Positions 52,000-60,197 of a stretch of 64,000 nt of DNA are shown here, piece by piece (the stretch's first letter is position 1; each line of letters opens with the position of its first letter). Source of the stretch: Caldivirga sp. (GTDB lineage Archaea; Thermoproteota; Thermoprotei; Thermoproteales; Thermocladiaceae); assembly GCF_023256255.1 (NCBI RefSeq), contig NZ_JAGDXD010000066.1:1-64000 (forward strand), in the 5' to 3' direction. A program made the translations under genes and the position numbers. Under the pieces are notes generated by a model. It saw nothing but the letters and a program-made list of their open reading frames with translations. It searched no databases and was not told where the DNA came from.

Positions 52000-52114
52000 A
52001 GCCCCGGCCGGGATTCGAACCCGGGACCTCCCGCTCACCTGGATTTTAACCTACAAGGCCTACGCGGGGGTAAGTAACCCCCTGGGCGCTCCAACCAGGC
52101 TGAGCTACCGGGGC
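52000..52114 (-). tRNA. tRNA-Thr(UGU) with two introns
   Basis: Acceptor GCCCCGG pairs with CCGGGGC, discriminator U; D arm GCTC...GAGC; T arm CCGGG-TTCGAAT-CCCGG. The anticodon arm is only restored (CCCGC-CTTGTAA-GCGGG) if a 24-nt intron at 52060-52083, between positions 29 and 30, and a 16-nt intron at 52036-52051, between 37 and 38, are removed, giving a 75-nt tRNA with anticodon TGT. Non-canonical intron sites are typical of Thermoproteales, spliced by the heterotetrameric endonuclease at bulge-helix-bulge motifs. Exact cut positions could slide by a base. CCA is not encoded. Confidence 0.93.
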
Positions 52115-52318
52115 TTCATGGTTTTTTAGGTAAGTGATTTTAAGGTTTTCTCCCAGGAGAACCATGCTTTAATTGAAAGGTAACCTTCATGTTGATCAGT
52201 AGGCTCATAAACACTCACTCATCGTCTTAGCTCAGCCTCATCATCAACCTCACTATTACTTAAAAGCACTAAGCCTAATGTGGGGGCTGTTTTTATTCTT
52301 TTACCCTAGGCATTAGGC

Positions 52319-53062
52319 TTAGTCATTATATTTACTTAAACATACTATGAATCTTGATAATGCGCCATGAACATGGTCAACACCTATGCAGTACGCATTT
52401 AAACCTAGTGAACCAGCCTCATCAATGACAATATCCAGTAAATACGAGGGAAGCGTCATTACAATGCTTCCACCATTAGCCAACACCTCAGTGGCTGATT
52501 TAAGGAATCTGATGTAGAGGCTACTGAGCCTTGAACCTGTTCTAAACACTCTATTGAAGGGGGGATCAGTTACCACTGCCTTAATTGAACCAGGCCTAAT
52601 AGGCATCATTAGTGCATTGCAGGTAATGTCACTCACACTCCTCACATCACACCCAATTGCACGTATGCCTAGTTCCTCAGCAATCCTAGGTATCGTGCCT
52701 ACTCCAGCGAATGGGTCAATTATTGGGCCATCAGCGACGCCCGTTAAGTTAATCATAAGTAGTGCGTGAAGTGGATTCAGGTGAGGTAAATCAACCCTAA
52801 TGCTGCTTAAAACCGCCTTAATTAGGGTAGGTTTATACTTAACCTTATTAATCATCATCTCCTTAACTAAGGCCGCCCTATTAATAACGCCTATCAATCG
52901 CTCAGGTTCACCATCAGTAGTCACCTTAGCCCAACCATCCCCGCATTCAACATTACTTACTCTTAATCCACTTAACTTAACCAACGTCCTTAATTCTAGG
53001 CACGCTAACTCAATACCCATTAATCTCTTTAGTTTAATGAAGGCCTTCATTTCAACGTTCAA
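52319..53062 (-). CDS. Trm11/TrmG10-like tRNA guanine-N2 methyltransferase
   Basis: 247 residues from TTG 53062, chosen because GGAGGATT (about 53069-53076) is a good Shine-Dalgarno 5-7 nt before it; ATG 53050 is the alternative. Motif I DPFAGVGTIPRIAEELG and the catalytic VVTDPPFN fit the tRNA G10 N2-methyltransferase family. The usual N-terminal THUMP domain is largely missing: only about 110 residues precede motif I, against about 170 in TrmG10. It may bind tRNA differently. Overlaps the upstream DUF373 gene by 11 nt. Confidence 0.8.
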   Translation of the reverse strand: MNVEMKAFIKLKRLMGIELACLELRTLVKLSGLRVSNVECGDGWAKVTTDGEPERLIGVINRAALVKEMMINKVKYKPTLIKAVLSSIRVDLPHLNPLHALLMINLTGVADGPIIDPFAGVGTIPRIAEELGIRAIGCDVRSVSDITCNALMMPIRPGSIKAVVTDPPFNRVFRTGSRLSSLYIRFLKSATEVLANGGSIVMTLPSYLLDIVIDEAGSLGLNAYCIGVDHVHGALSRFIVCLSKYND

Positions 53063-54101
53063 TACTAATCCTCCTCATATGTCTCCTAATCACGAATATG
53101 ACCGCCAGCACCAATATGTTGATTAGCACGTAGACTATGAGGAACAGTATGAGTGATGTTATGTTAAAGCCAGGCACTATTATGGAGGATAACCCAGTTA
53201 AGGGTGATATCAATGATATTGAGGCTATATGACCATAAGGTACCCTGTGGGTTTTCGAATAAGTCTCAATAACCAGAACTGCCACTAATGCACCATACAT
53301 TATACCTATAATTTCAGGTAAGGTTAATGGCTTCCCTATTAAGAGTGGGTATGGGTTACTCCTCAGTATGGGTGAGTAGACGTTCAGATACATGGCTAGT
53401 ATAACTGCAGTTACTAGTATCGTAAAGAATGTTGCCTCATAACGCCTTATGAATAAGATAAGCGGCCTATAGGCGTTGAAGGCTATGAAGAGTAGCGTGA
53501 TGCCAATCAATAGTGATATTGATGAAGCTATCATGGGCTTAATTGCTTGGGGAATCAAGAGCCATATCCCATAAAGCATAACCACTAACCCAGGTAAGCC
53601 AAGGGTATATTGCCTCCACCCTGGCTCAAGGAATGCCTTCCTAAGGTAATACCTAGTTAGTACGGCGAAGTCCTCAACGCTCCTAGTCTGCTTAACAACA
53701 ATCCTCTTAACCGATATTACTGTTCTCCTTGATTGTATGAGGGGCAGCACAACTTCATCGGAGGGGCCGTCTGAAACCAGTATTATGCCGTCAGCGTTGA
53801 AGACGCTCAGAACCTTATCTAACTCAGCCATAACCTTCAAGTCAGCTTCAACATCACTATCACTACTCCCAGTAACTAAAGCCACCTCTATGTTACTACC
53901 GTATATTGGCTTTAAACTATCGTAAACCCTAATAGCCCCAAATATGGCGTTTGCGTCTGAGTCATCCGGGTACCTGACTATGAAGTCTATCCCAACCTTA
54001 AGGACTTCATCCCTACCGATAACTGGAGTCTTAACACCAAGCCTATCCCCAACATCATTATCCCTATCTACGCAAAGCACCAGTATCTTCTCTTCAACCA
54101 T
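53052..54101 (-). CDS. DUF373-family membrane protein
   Basis: 349 residues from ATG 54101 (GTG 54116 possible; the frame extends to 54179). The N-terminal 170 residues are the soluble alpha/beta DUF373 part: KILVLCVDRDNDVGDRLG, VIGRDEVLKVGIDFIVRYPD, DSDANAIFGAIRVYD, VALVTGSSDSDVEAD and IILVSDGPSDEVVLPLI. The rest has seven or eight membrane helices. The family is restricted to archaea and of unknown function; the Asp-rich loop suggests metal or nucleotide binding. Translation of the methyltransferase gene is coupled to it. Confidence 0.88.
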   Translation of the reverse strand: MVEEKILVLCVDRDNDVGDRLGVKTPVIGRDEVLKVGIDFIVRYPDDSDANAIFGAIRVYDSLKPIYGSNIEVALVTGSSDSDVEADLKVMAELDKVLSVFNADGIILVSDGPSDEVVLPLIQSRRTVISVKRIVVKQTRSVEDFAVLTRYYLRKAFLEPGWRQYTLGLPGLVVMLYGIWLLIPQAIKPMIASSISLLIGITLLFIAFNAYRPLILFIRRYEATFFTILVTAVILAMYLNVYSPILRSNPYPLLIGKPLTLPEIIGIMYGALVAVLVIETYSKTHRVPYGHIASISLISPLTGLSSIIVPGFNITSLILFLIVYVLINILVLAVIFVIRRHMRRISIER

Positions 54102-54210
54102 TACTACATCATCCACTTGTGTCTCCACCTTAATAAATCTGATGTTAAGAGGACGCGGATGATTTAAAATGAGGAGCAATGCTTTATACCACCCATTTAC
54201 TTAACGTAGC

Positions 54211-54735
54211 ATGCAGGTAGCCATCGCAGCCCATAGTGGTGAATACAGGGGTGAGCACGTTAAGGCTGTTAAGGAGGTTATGGATTCCTTAACCCAATGC
54301 AGACCCACAGTACTCCTAGGTGGCTATTGGGGCTTAATGAAGGTTGCCGCTGATGAGGCTATTTCAAGGGGATTAAGGGTTGTGTTAATACTACCTATTG
54401 AGAACGAACACATTGAGGCCCCTAAGGACGCTGTAGTGGTGAGGACTGGTATGGAGTTTAGGGAAAGGTCTGTTGTATTGGTTAGGAGCAGTGACTCAGT
54501 AATAGCGCTCGGTGGTGCTGCTGGAACAATAATGGAGGTGCTCTTGGCGTACGCCATGGGTAAACCAACAATAGTTCTTAAGGGTACAGGTTTCCCAACA
54601 GATAGGCTTGAATTAGCCTTCCCTGATTACGTTGATGATAGGAGGACATCCAGGATAATTTACGTAACTAACCCTAGTGAAGCCGGTAAGCTGGCCTGTG
54701 CCTCAAGGGGGATTCAAGTTGAGGAAAAGGGATGA
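54211..54735 (+). CDS. LOG/TIGR00725-type SLOG family protein
   Basis: 174 residues of Rossmann-like SLOG fold. Signature: VLLGGYWGLMKVAADEAISRG (compare GGGxxGLM) and ALGGAAGTIMEVLLAYAMGK in place of the PGGxGTxxE motif, retaining the catalytic Glu. Relatives are nucleoside monophosphate phosphoribohydrolases (LOG) or nucleotide-sensing domains. Function in archaea is unsettled. TATA-like CTTTATACC lies about 25 nt before the ATG. Confidence 0.82.
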   Translation: MQVAIAAHSGEYRGEHVKAVKEVMDSLTQCRPTVLLGGYWGLMKVAADEAISRGLRVVLILPIENEHIEAPKDAVVVRTGMEFRERSVVLVRSSDSVIALGGAAGTIMEVLLAYAMGKPTIVLKGTGFPTDRLELAFPDYVDDRRTSRIIYVTNPSEAGKLACASRGIQVEEKG

Positions 54736-54819
54736 TGCATCTAGGTATATAAAATGAACATGAGCTGAAGTTAAAAGCCGTGTGAAAAACATTAAAAATA
54801 GCGGAACAGAGCCTAATTC

Positions 54820-55896
54820 ATGAAGTTTGCATTGAAGTGTAGCCCAGGCCAGAAGATCAGTAAGAGGCAAGGTAAAGTAGCTATAATTGGGGCTGGGCCA
54901 GCGGGCCTAGGTGCCGCTGGTTACTTAATATGCAAGGGTTATGATGTTGATGTTTACGATAGAATGCCTGAACCAGGCGGAATGACATTATTCGCCATAC
55001 CTAACTGGAGACTGCCTTGGAATAACATTAGGGCCGGCGTGAGGGAGCTCAGGGAACTGGGCGTTAACTTCTTCAGTAATGTTAAGGTTATTTGCGATGA
55101 TGAGTACAGGATTGAGGGCGACCAGTTTGTTAAGAGTAAGATACATCTAGAGGAGTTAATAGATAAGTATGATGCCTTAATAATAGCAACGGGGACGTGG
55201 GAATCCAGGAAACTTAAAATCCCCGGGGAGGACCTTAAGGGATCATACCTAGCCCTTGATTACTTATTTAGAATATACGCAAGCCAGCACGGTTACTTAC
55301 CTAAGTCTGAAGTCTTCAAAACTGGGTTAAGGTCCATGGTGGTTGGGGCTGGTTTAACAGCTGTTGATGCTGCTATAGAGTCTCAATTAGAGGGGGCTAA
55401 GGAGGTTTACTTATCCTACAGGAGAACTATAAACGAGGCCCCTGCCGGTAAGGCTGAGATAAATAGGTTAATTCAGAGGGGTGTTAAGCTCCTTGAATTA
55501 ACACTACCGGTGGAGGTTAATGGTAAGGAGTACGTTGAGGCCGTTAAGATGATTAAAATGAGGCTGGGTAAACCGGATGCCTCAGGTAGACCTGCCCCAG
55601 AGCCAATACCTGGCTCTGAGTTCACACTCAGTATAGATACTTTAATATCGGCGGTTGGTGAAATACCAACACCACCCATGAGGAAGGAGTGCTGTGGCGT
55701 GAAGTTAAGGCACAATGGCACTATAGACACTGACGCCCAGGGTAGGACAACTAGGCTTGGTGTCTTTGCTGCTGGCGACGTCACGAATGGCCCAACGTTA
55801 ATTGGTAAGGCGCTGTCTCACGGCATGAGGATAGCGCAGTCGGTGGAAGCCTTCCTTGAGGCTGGGGGTAAGAAGGGAGGGAGTTGGAGGTCTTAG
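54820..55896 (+). CDS. GltD-like NAD(P)H flavoprotein oxidoreductase
   Basis: 358 residues. FAD motif [17 protein letters not shown] (about 25-41), then [17 protein letters not shown] typical of the glutamate synthase small subunit family, a NAD(P)-binding [18 protein letters not shown], and the C-terminal [19 protein letters not shown]. It lacks the N-terminal [4Fe-4S] adaptor of GltD, having only a short Cys-containing tail (CSPGQ). It probably feeds electrons from NAD(P)H to an unidentified partner. Overlaps the end of upp by 4 nt. Confidence 0.85.
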   Translation: MKFALKCSPGQKISKRQGKVAIIGAGPAGLGAAGYLICKGYDVDVYDRMPEPGGMTLFAIPNWRLPWNNIRAGVRELRELGVNFFSNVKVICDDEYRIEGDQFVKSKIHLEELIDKYDALIIATGTWESRKLKIPGEDLKGSYLALDYLFRIYASQHGYLPKSEVFKTGLRSMVVGAGLTAVDAAIESQLEGAKEVYLSYRRTINEAPAGKAEINRLIQRGVKLLELTLPVEVNGKEYVEAVKMIKMRLGKPDASGRPAPEPIPGSEFTLSIDTLISAVGEIPTPPMRKECCGVKLRHNGTIDTDAQGRTTRLGVFAAGDVTNGPTLIGKALSHGMRIAQSVEAFLEAGGKKGGSWRS

Positions 55897-56552
55897 GCTT
55901 CACCGTAAGCCCTATCTCCAGCATCCCCTAGCCCCGGTACAATGAACCCCCTCTCATTTAACTCCGGGTCAACGGCAACTAGGTAAACATCAATGTTAGG
56001 GTACTTGGCAAGGATCCTCTCTATGGCGTACCTAGTGCCTATTACGTGCACGGTTATGGTTCTCTTAGGTTTCCCATGCCTATACACTATGTCTAGGGTG
56101 GATAATATTGTTGATCCAGTGGCCAGCATTGGGTCAACAACAATTAACGTATCATCACTGTGTATTTCAGGTATCCTGTAGTACCCAATGTCTATTTGAA
56201 ACTCCATTGATCCAGGCACATGAGTATTCTCAACCCTCCTTGCACTAACCACACCTATTCTGGCGGCTGGGAAAGCCTTAAGGAGACCCTCAACCATGGG
56301 CATAGCTGCCCTAAGTACCTGAACTATGATGACCTTATCAACGTCCTTAATCCTAACCCCCCTAGCCTTAACCCCGAGGGGAGTCTCAACCTCCACACTG
56401 TAAGTCTCAAAGGACTTAATTATCTCATAACCTATTAACCTGCCAAGCCTAACCAATCCCTTCCTAAACTCAATTTGACCAGTCCCCTTATCCCTAAGCG
56501 TCGTTAATATATCCTGAGCCAGGGGATGATCAACTATTACCACCTTCCCCAT
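55893..56552 (-). CDS. upp: Uracil phosphoribosyltransferase
   Basis: 219 residues. It salvages uracil to UMP using PRPP. The N-terminal [19 protein letters not shown], the substrate loop [17 protein letters not shown], the PRPP motif [11 protein letters not shown] and the uracil-binding end [19 protein letters not shown] are all typical. The first ATG follows a TATA element embedded in an inverted repeat (56571-56592), which may be the control site. Confidence 0.95.
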   Translation of the reverse strand: MGKVVIVDHPLAQDILTTLRDKGTGQIEFRKGLVRLGRLIGYEIIKSFETYSVEVETPLGVKARGVRIKDVDKVIIVQVLRAAMPMVEGLLKAFPAARIGVVSARRVENTHVPGSMEFQIDIGYYRIPEIHSDDTLIVVDPMLATGSTILSTLDIVYRHGKPKRTITVHVIGTRYAIERILAKYPNIDVYLVAVDPELNERGFIVPGLGDAGDRAYGEA

Positions 56553-56570
56553 GAATTACCAGCATAACTG

Positions 56571-56592
56571 ACCCTTAAGCCTTTTTAAGGGT
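56571..56592. promoter_or_regulatory. Inverted repeat over the upp promoter
   Basis: ACCCTTAA (56571-56578) and TTAAGGGT (56585-56592) form a perfect 8-bp inverted repeat with 6 nt between. The right part covers the TATA-like TTAAAAAGG of upp (read on the minus strand), about 25-35 nt before its ATG. Placement over the TATA suits repression, possibly by a pyrimidine-sensing regulator. Confidence 0.5.
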
Positions 56593-56677
56593 GACATTGT
56601 GTTTAAAATTGGGTAAATCCATGTAAGCGTGGGATGCTTAAAAATGAGCAATGTAAAGCTAAGCCAGGTGAATCCTA

Positions 56678-57331
56678 ATGAACCTCGATTACTTAAGTAG
56701 GGTACTTTACTCCCCGGTTATTTCAGATATCTTAGATGAGTTAGGCATCTATAATCACGCATTACCAAGTAACATACTTCCAATTAACCCCGAATACGTG
56801 GTTGCGGGCTACGCATACCCAATGTACGTTAGTGAAGCCAATGACTTCGACCCCAATAACCCTTATAGGGGACTTATTGAAGCTGTTGATGCAGTTCCAG
56901 AGGACTCAGTAATAGTTATTGAGGTTAATGAGAATGTTAGAGGTAAGGCTGCTGTATGGGGTGAATTAACGAGTACTGCGGCAATGGCTAGAGGCGCTAG
57001 GGGTGTTATTGCACATGGTCTAATTAGGGATGTCAACCAGGTTTTAAGAATGGGATTCCCAGTATTCGCAATAGGCCATACACCATACGACATTAAGGGT
57101 AGGGGTGAGTTTAAGAGCCATGGGGTTGAAGTAACTGTAGGTAATGTGAAGGTTAAGGTAGGTGACTTAGTGTTCGGTGACATTAATGGCGTAGTTATTG
57201 TGCCTAGGGAAGTAATGAGCGAGGTCATTAATAGGGCTATGGAGAAGGTGAATAAGGAGAGTACTGCAAAACGTGAGATAAGGAGGGGTACTCTTCTTAA
57301 GGATATATGGGACAGGTATAAGGTCCTATAG
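56678..57331 (+). CDS. RraA/HMG aldolase family protein
   Basis: 217 residues. The core WGELTSTAAMARGARGVIAHG (residues about 93-113), LIRDVNQVLRMGFPVFAIG and GDLVFGDINGVVIVPREV is the RraA-like fold shared by 4-hydroxy-4-methyl-2-oxoglutarate aldolases, with the Arg-Asp metal/substrate pair in LIRDV. A CAGGTGAATCC leader gives a Shine-Dalgarno and a TATA-like CTTAAAAATG lies about 35 nt upstream, so this transcript has a short leader. Exact substrate unknown; older names such as demethylmenaquinone methyltransferase are probably wrong. Confidence 0.88.
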   Translation: MNLDYLSRVLYSPVISDILDELGIYNHALPSNILPINPEYVVAGYAYPMYVSEANDFDPNNPYRGLIEAVDAVPEDSVIVIEVNENVRGKAAVWGELTSTAAMARGARGVIAHGLIRDVNQVLRMGFPVFAIGHTPYDIKGRGEFKSHGVEVTVGNVKVKVGDLVFGDINGVVIVPREVMSEVINRAMEKVNKESTAKREIRRGTLLKDIWDRYKVL

Positions 57332-57480
57332 TGATTAGGCCACTGCTTATAATCATTAAATGTGCTTTATAATAATGCTAGCATAATCCGTATATTCACC
57401 ATTGCTTGGTTTAATGCCATTAGATTAATTATAGTGAAGCTGCAAAACATTTTTAATTTTAAAACAGTATATTACTAATA

Positions 57481-57507
57481 ATGATTAAGTCAGGTGGTTT
57501 AACTTGA
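57481..57507 (+). CDS. Eight-codon leader ORF overlapping the radical SAM start
   Basis: ATG 57481 to TGA 57507 encodes MIKSGGLT. A TATA-like AATTTTAAAA (57455-57464) lies about 21-25 nt before this ATG, so a leaderless ribosome would begin here. The TGA overlaps the TTG start of the next gene (TTGA, 57504-57507), and the GGTGG inside the leader would serve as Shine-Dalgarno for that TTG. Translational coupling is inferred. Confidence 0.45.
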   Translation: MIKSGGLT

Positions 57508-58658
57508 CTAGTGAGTTGGTTAAAGATTCAGGGTTAATATTCCTCACAGAGTGCCCTGCTACCCCATTAACCCACATACTAGCGCTTAACAATGGGGACT
57601 ACGCTGAAAGCATTGGTAGGTTACTTGGCTCAAGGGGTCCAGTGGACGCTACCCTTTACTTAACTAGGGCATGCAACCTGAGGTGTACTACCTGCTATGT
57701 ATCAGCCTCTAAGCCCCTTCCAAATGAACTCAACGTGGATGAGTGGATTAGGGTTGTGGATGAACTGAGTGAACTGGGGGTAAGGTACCTTTACCTGCTT
57801 GGTGGTGAACCCCTTCTTCTACTTAACAGGGGGTTACTTGACATTATTAAGAGGGGTAAGGAGAATGGGATGGTTGTTTCCATAAGCACTAATGGAACTT
57901 TGGTAAGTGAAGATTCCGCAGTTAAGTTAAGGAATTCAGGCGTGGATCAGGTTCAAGTGAGCCTCGATGGACCTAATCCAGTGGTTAACGACTTAATTAG
58001 GGGTCGTGGATCCTTCAGGAAGGCCATTAACGCGATTAAGCACCTTAAGGAAGCGGGCGTGCCTGTGACCCTATCGTACACTGTTACAATAATTAATGCT
58101 GACTACGTGAAGGACTTAGTTAAACTAGCCGTTGACTTAAGGATCCCTGTAGTAACATTCGTTAGGGTTCAGGAATTCGGTAGAGCCAGTGAGTGGGGGT
58201 TAGGCATTAGTAATGAATTGGCGCATGAAGTACTAATTAAGTTAAGTGAAGTAAACCCCACTGGTGTTAAGGTGGTGTACAGTGGCTTCAGGTTTGGGTT
58301 ACTGAGCCTCATTAGGAAAGCCTACGGTGAAGCTGAGGAGCTGCTTAATAGGCTTAAGGTAGTTAATTACGGTACGTGCCCAGCCGGTAAGAGTAGGCTT
58401 GTTATCGACTCTAACGGTGACATTTATGGTTGTGAATTACTGATGAAGCCAGAGTTTAGGGAGGGTAATGTTAAACAGGATGAGTTAGGTAAGGTGTGGG
58501 TAAGTGGATTTAGGGCCTTTAGAAATAGGACACCTAGCTCACTATGCGTTACTTGCCCATTCTTTAAACTATGCCAGGGAGGGTGCCCAGCTAGGGCTTA
58601 CGTTAAGTATGGTTCATTAAATAGCCCTGACCCACAATGCCCATTCATCAGAAACTAG
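57504..58658 (+). CDS. Radical SAM protein with SPASM domain
   Basis: 384 residues from TTG 57504, supported by GGTGG at 57493-57497. The radical SAM cluster CNLRCTTC (about residues 56-63, in TRACNLRCTTCYVSA) binds [4Fe-4S] and SAM; GGEPLL is the SAM-binding GGE motif. The C-terminal SPASM domain has auxiliary-cluster cysteines: CPAGKSRLVIDSNGDIYGCE, CVTCPFFKLCQGGCPA and a final CPF. Relatives modify peptides (anSME, PqqE) or tetrapyrroles (AhbD). No precursor-peptide gene or heme genes are evident next to it, so the substrate is unknown. Confidence 0.88.
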   Translation: MTSELVKDSGLIFLTECPATPLTHILALNNGDYAESIGRLLGSRGPVDATLYLTRACNLRCTTCYVSASKPLPNELNVDEWIRVVDELSELGVRYLYLLGGEPLLLLNRGLLDIIKRGKENGMVVSISTNGTLVSEDSAVKLRNSGVDQVQVSLDGPNPVVNDLIRGRGSFRKAINAIKHLKEAGVPVTLSYTVTIINADYVKDLVKLAVDLRIPVVTFVRVQEFGRASEWGLGISNELAHEVLIKLSEVNPTGVKVVYSGFRFGLLSLIRKAYGEAEELLNRLKVVNYGTCPAGKSRLVIDSNGDIYGCELLMKPEFREGNVKQDELGKVWVSGFRAFRNRTPSSLCVTCPFFKLCQGGCPARAYVKYGSLNSPDPQCPFIRN

Positions 58659-58699
58659 GTGTTAAGCTTAATAAGGGTTGGTAAGCAGGGATGTAGGGT

Positions 58700-60196
58700 A
58701 TGGTTGTTTTACCACCATTACAGTACAGTATAATTAAGGCGTTGGCCGAGGCTAATGAGCCTATTGACGCTGATTCCCTAGCCAGTAAGGTGGGTAAGAG
58801 GGCTGAGGACATCATGAGGGATCTTGAGGAACTTAGGGCGAGGGGACTCGTTAGGATTGAACATAGGCTAGTCACTAGAGTTACCTTAACAAACCTTGGT
58901 GAGGAGTACCTAAGGAGCGGCTTACCCGAGGAGAGGCTCATGGCACGTTTAAGGGAATTGGGTGGTAATGCAAGTATTAGTGAATTAAACCAATCAACGG
59001 GCTTAAGTGGGGAGGAATTCACAGCCGCCTTAGGTAGGCTCAGGAGGCTTAAGGTAATTAACCTAAGCGGTAATTCAATTAGTTTAACTGGAGATGAAAG
59101 TGAACTGAGGAGCTACATTAGTGAGCTTAAGGCAATCCTAAGCAGTATTAGGGGTGAAGTGGAGTACACTGGTGAATTACCTAAGCCTGTTGAGGAGGCT
59201 AAGCGTAGGGGGCTTATTAAGGTTCGTCAAGTGAGGAAACTCATAGTGGCTGCAACTCAGGAAGCCTTGAACCTGTATAGGGTTGGTGAATTAACCAGCG
59301 CTAGGGTGATAACTAGCTTAACCTCGGTTGACTTAGCCTCAGGTTCCTGGAGGGGTGGGGTCTTCAAGGAGTTCGACCTAACAGTAGAGGTACCCCTAAG
59401 GCCTATTAGGCGTAAGCACCCCTTCACCGAATTCCTGAATCACGTTAGGGATGAATTAGTGGCTATGGGTTTTGAGGAGGTTAAGGATGACCATGTTGAT
59501 GCAGCCTTATGGAACTTCGACACCCTCCTAGTACCTCAATACCACCCTGCTAGGCGTGAAACAGACGTATTCTATGTTGAGAATAAGCTGAAACCAAGGG
59601 AAACCCCAGGTGAGGTTATGGAGAAGGCTAGTGAACAGCATGAATTGGTTTGGTCATATAAGTGGAGTAGGGATGAGGCCCTCAGGATACTTCTAAGAAC
59701 ACACACGACGCTAGTTACCATTAGGCAGATTTACCATAGGGGGCCAGGTGAATACAGGCTATTCTCACTGGATAGGGTTTATAGGCCTGACACCCCTGAC
59801 CCAACGCACTTCATGGAGTTTCACCAATTGGAGGGCATAATAGTGGGTAGGGGGGTTACCTTCAGGAATCTGTTAGGCTTCTTCACTGAGCTTGCGAATA
59901 GGCTTAGGCTTGGTAAGGTTTACTTTAAGCCAGCGTACTTCCCCTTCACTGAGCCAAGTGTTGAAGGCTACGTAAAGCATCCAAGGCTTGGCCAACTTGA
60001 GGTATTCCCAGGAGGCATGTTTAGACCTGAGGTGCTTAGGATAGTGGGCTTAAGTAACGATTATAAGGTTGCGGCTTGGGGTGTTGGCATAGATAGATTA
60101 GCAATGGTTGTTCTAGGCGTTGACGACATTAGAACCCTCTACACTAATAACGTTAAGGAAATAGACTCAATGAGGAACCCTATTGAGGTGATTTAA
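58700..60196 (+). CDS. pheS: Phenylalanyl-tRNA synthetase alpha subunit
   Basis: 498 residues, the long archaeal/eukaryal form. The N-terminal 170 residues contain winged-helix DNA/tRNA-binding repeats (LKALAEANEPIDADSLASKV type and an ISELNQSTGLSGEEF repeat). The catalytic core has class II motif 2 (RVYRPDTPDPTHFMEFHQLE) and motif 3 (WGVGIDRLAMVVLGVDDI). It charges tRNA-Phe as a heterotetramer with PheT, whose gene starts 1 nt after its stop. Start ATG follows directly on a GTAGGGT leader. Confidence 0.96.
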   Translation: MVVLPPLQYSIIKALAEANEPIDADSLASKVGKRAEDIMRDLEELRARGLVRIEHRLVTRVTLTNLGEEYLRSGLPEERLMARLRELGGNASISELNQSTGLSGEEFTAALGRLRRLKVINLSGNSISLTGDESELRSYISELKAILSSIRGEVEYTGELPKPVEEAKRRGLIKVRQVRKLIVAATQEALNLYRVGELTSARVITSLTSVDLASGSWRGGVFKEFDLTVEVPLRPIRRKHPFTEFLNHVRDELVAMGFEEVKDDHVDAALWNFDTLLVPQYHPARRETDVFYVENKLKPRETPGEVMEKASEQHELVWSYKWSRDEALRILLRTHTTLVTIRQIYHRGPGEYRLFSLDRVYRPDTPDPTHFMEFHQLEGIIVGRGVTFRNLLGFFTELANRLRLGKVYFKPAYFPFTEPSVEGYVKHPRLGQLEVFPGGMFRPEVLRIVGLSNDYKVAAWGVGIDRLAMVVLGVDDIRTLYTNNVKEIDSMRNPIEVI

Positions 60197-60197
60197 A

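Noticed and set aside
52185-52250. Possible C/D box guide RNA on the minus strand (ATGATGA, CTGA, CGATGA, CTGA)
   Set aside because: Spacing between the C and D' boxes is only 2 nt and the second guide region is too long for an archaeal box C/D RNA.
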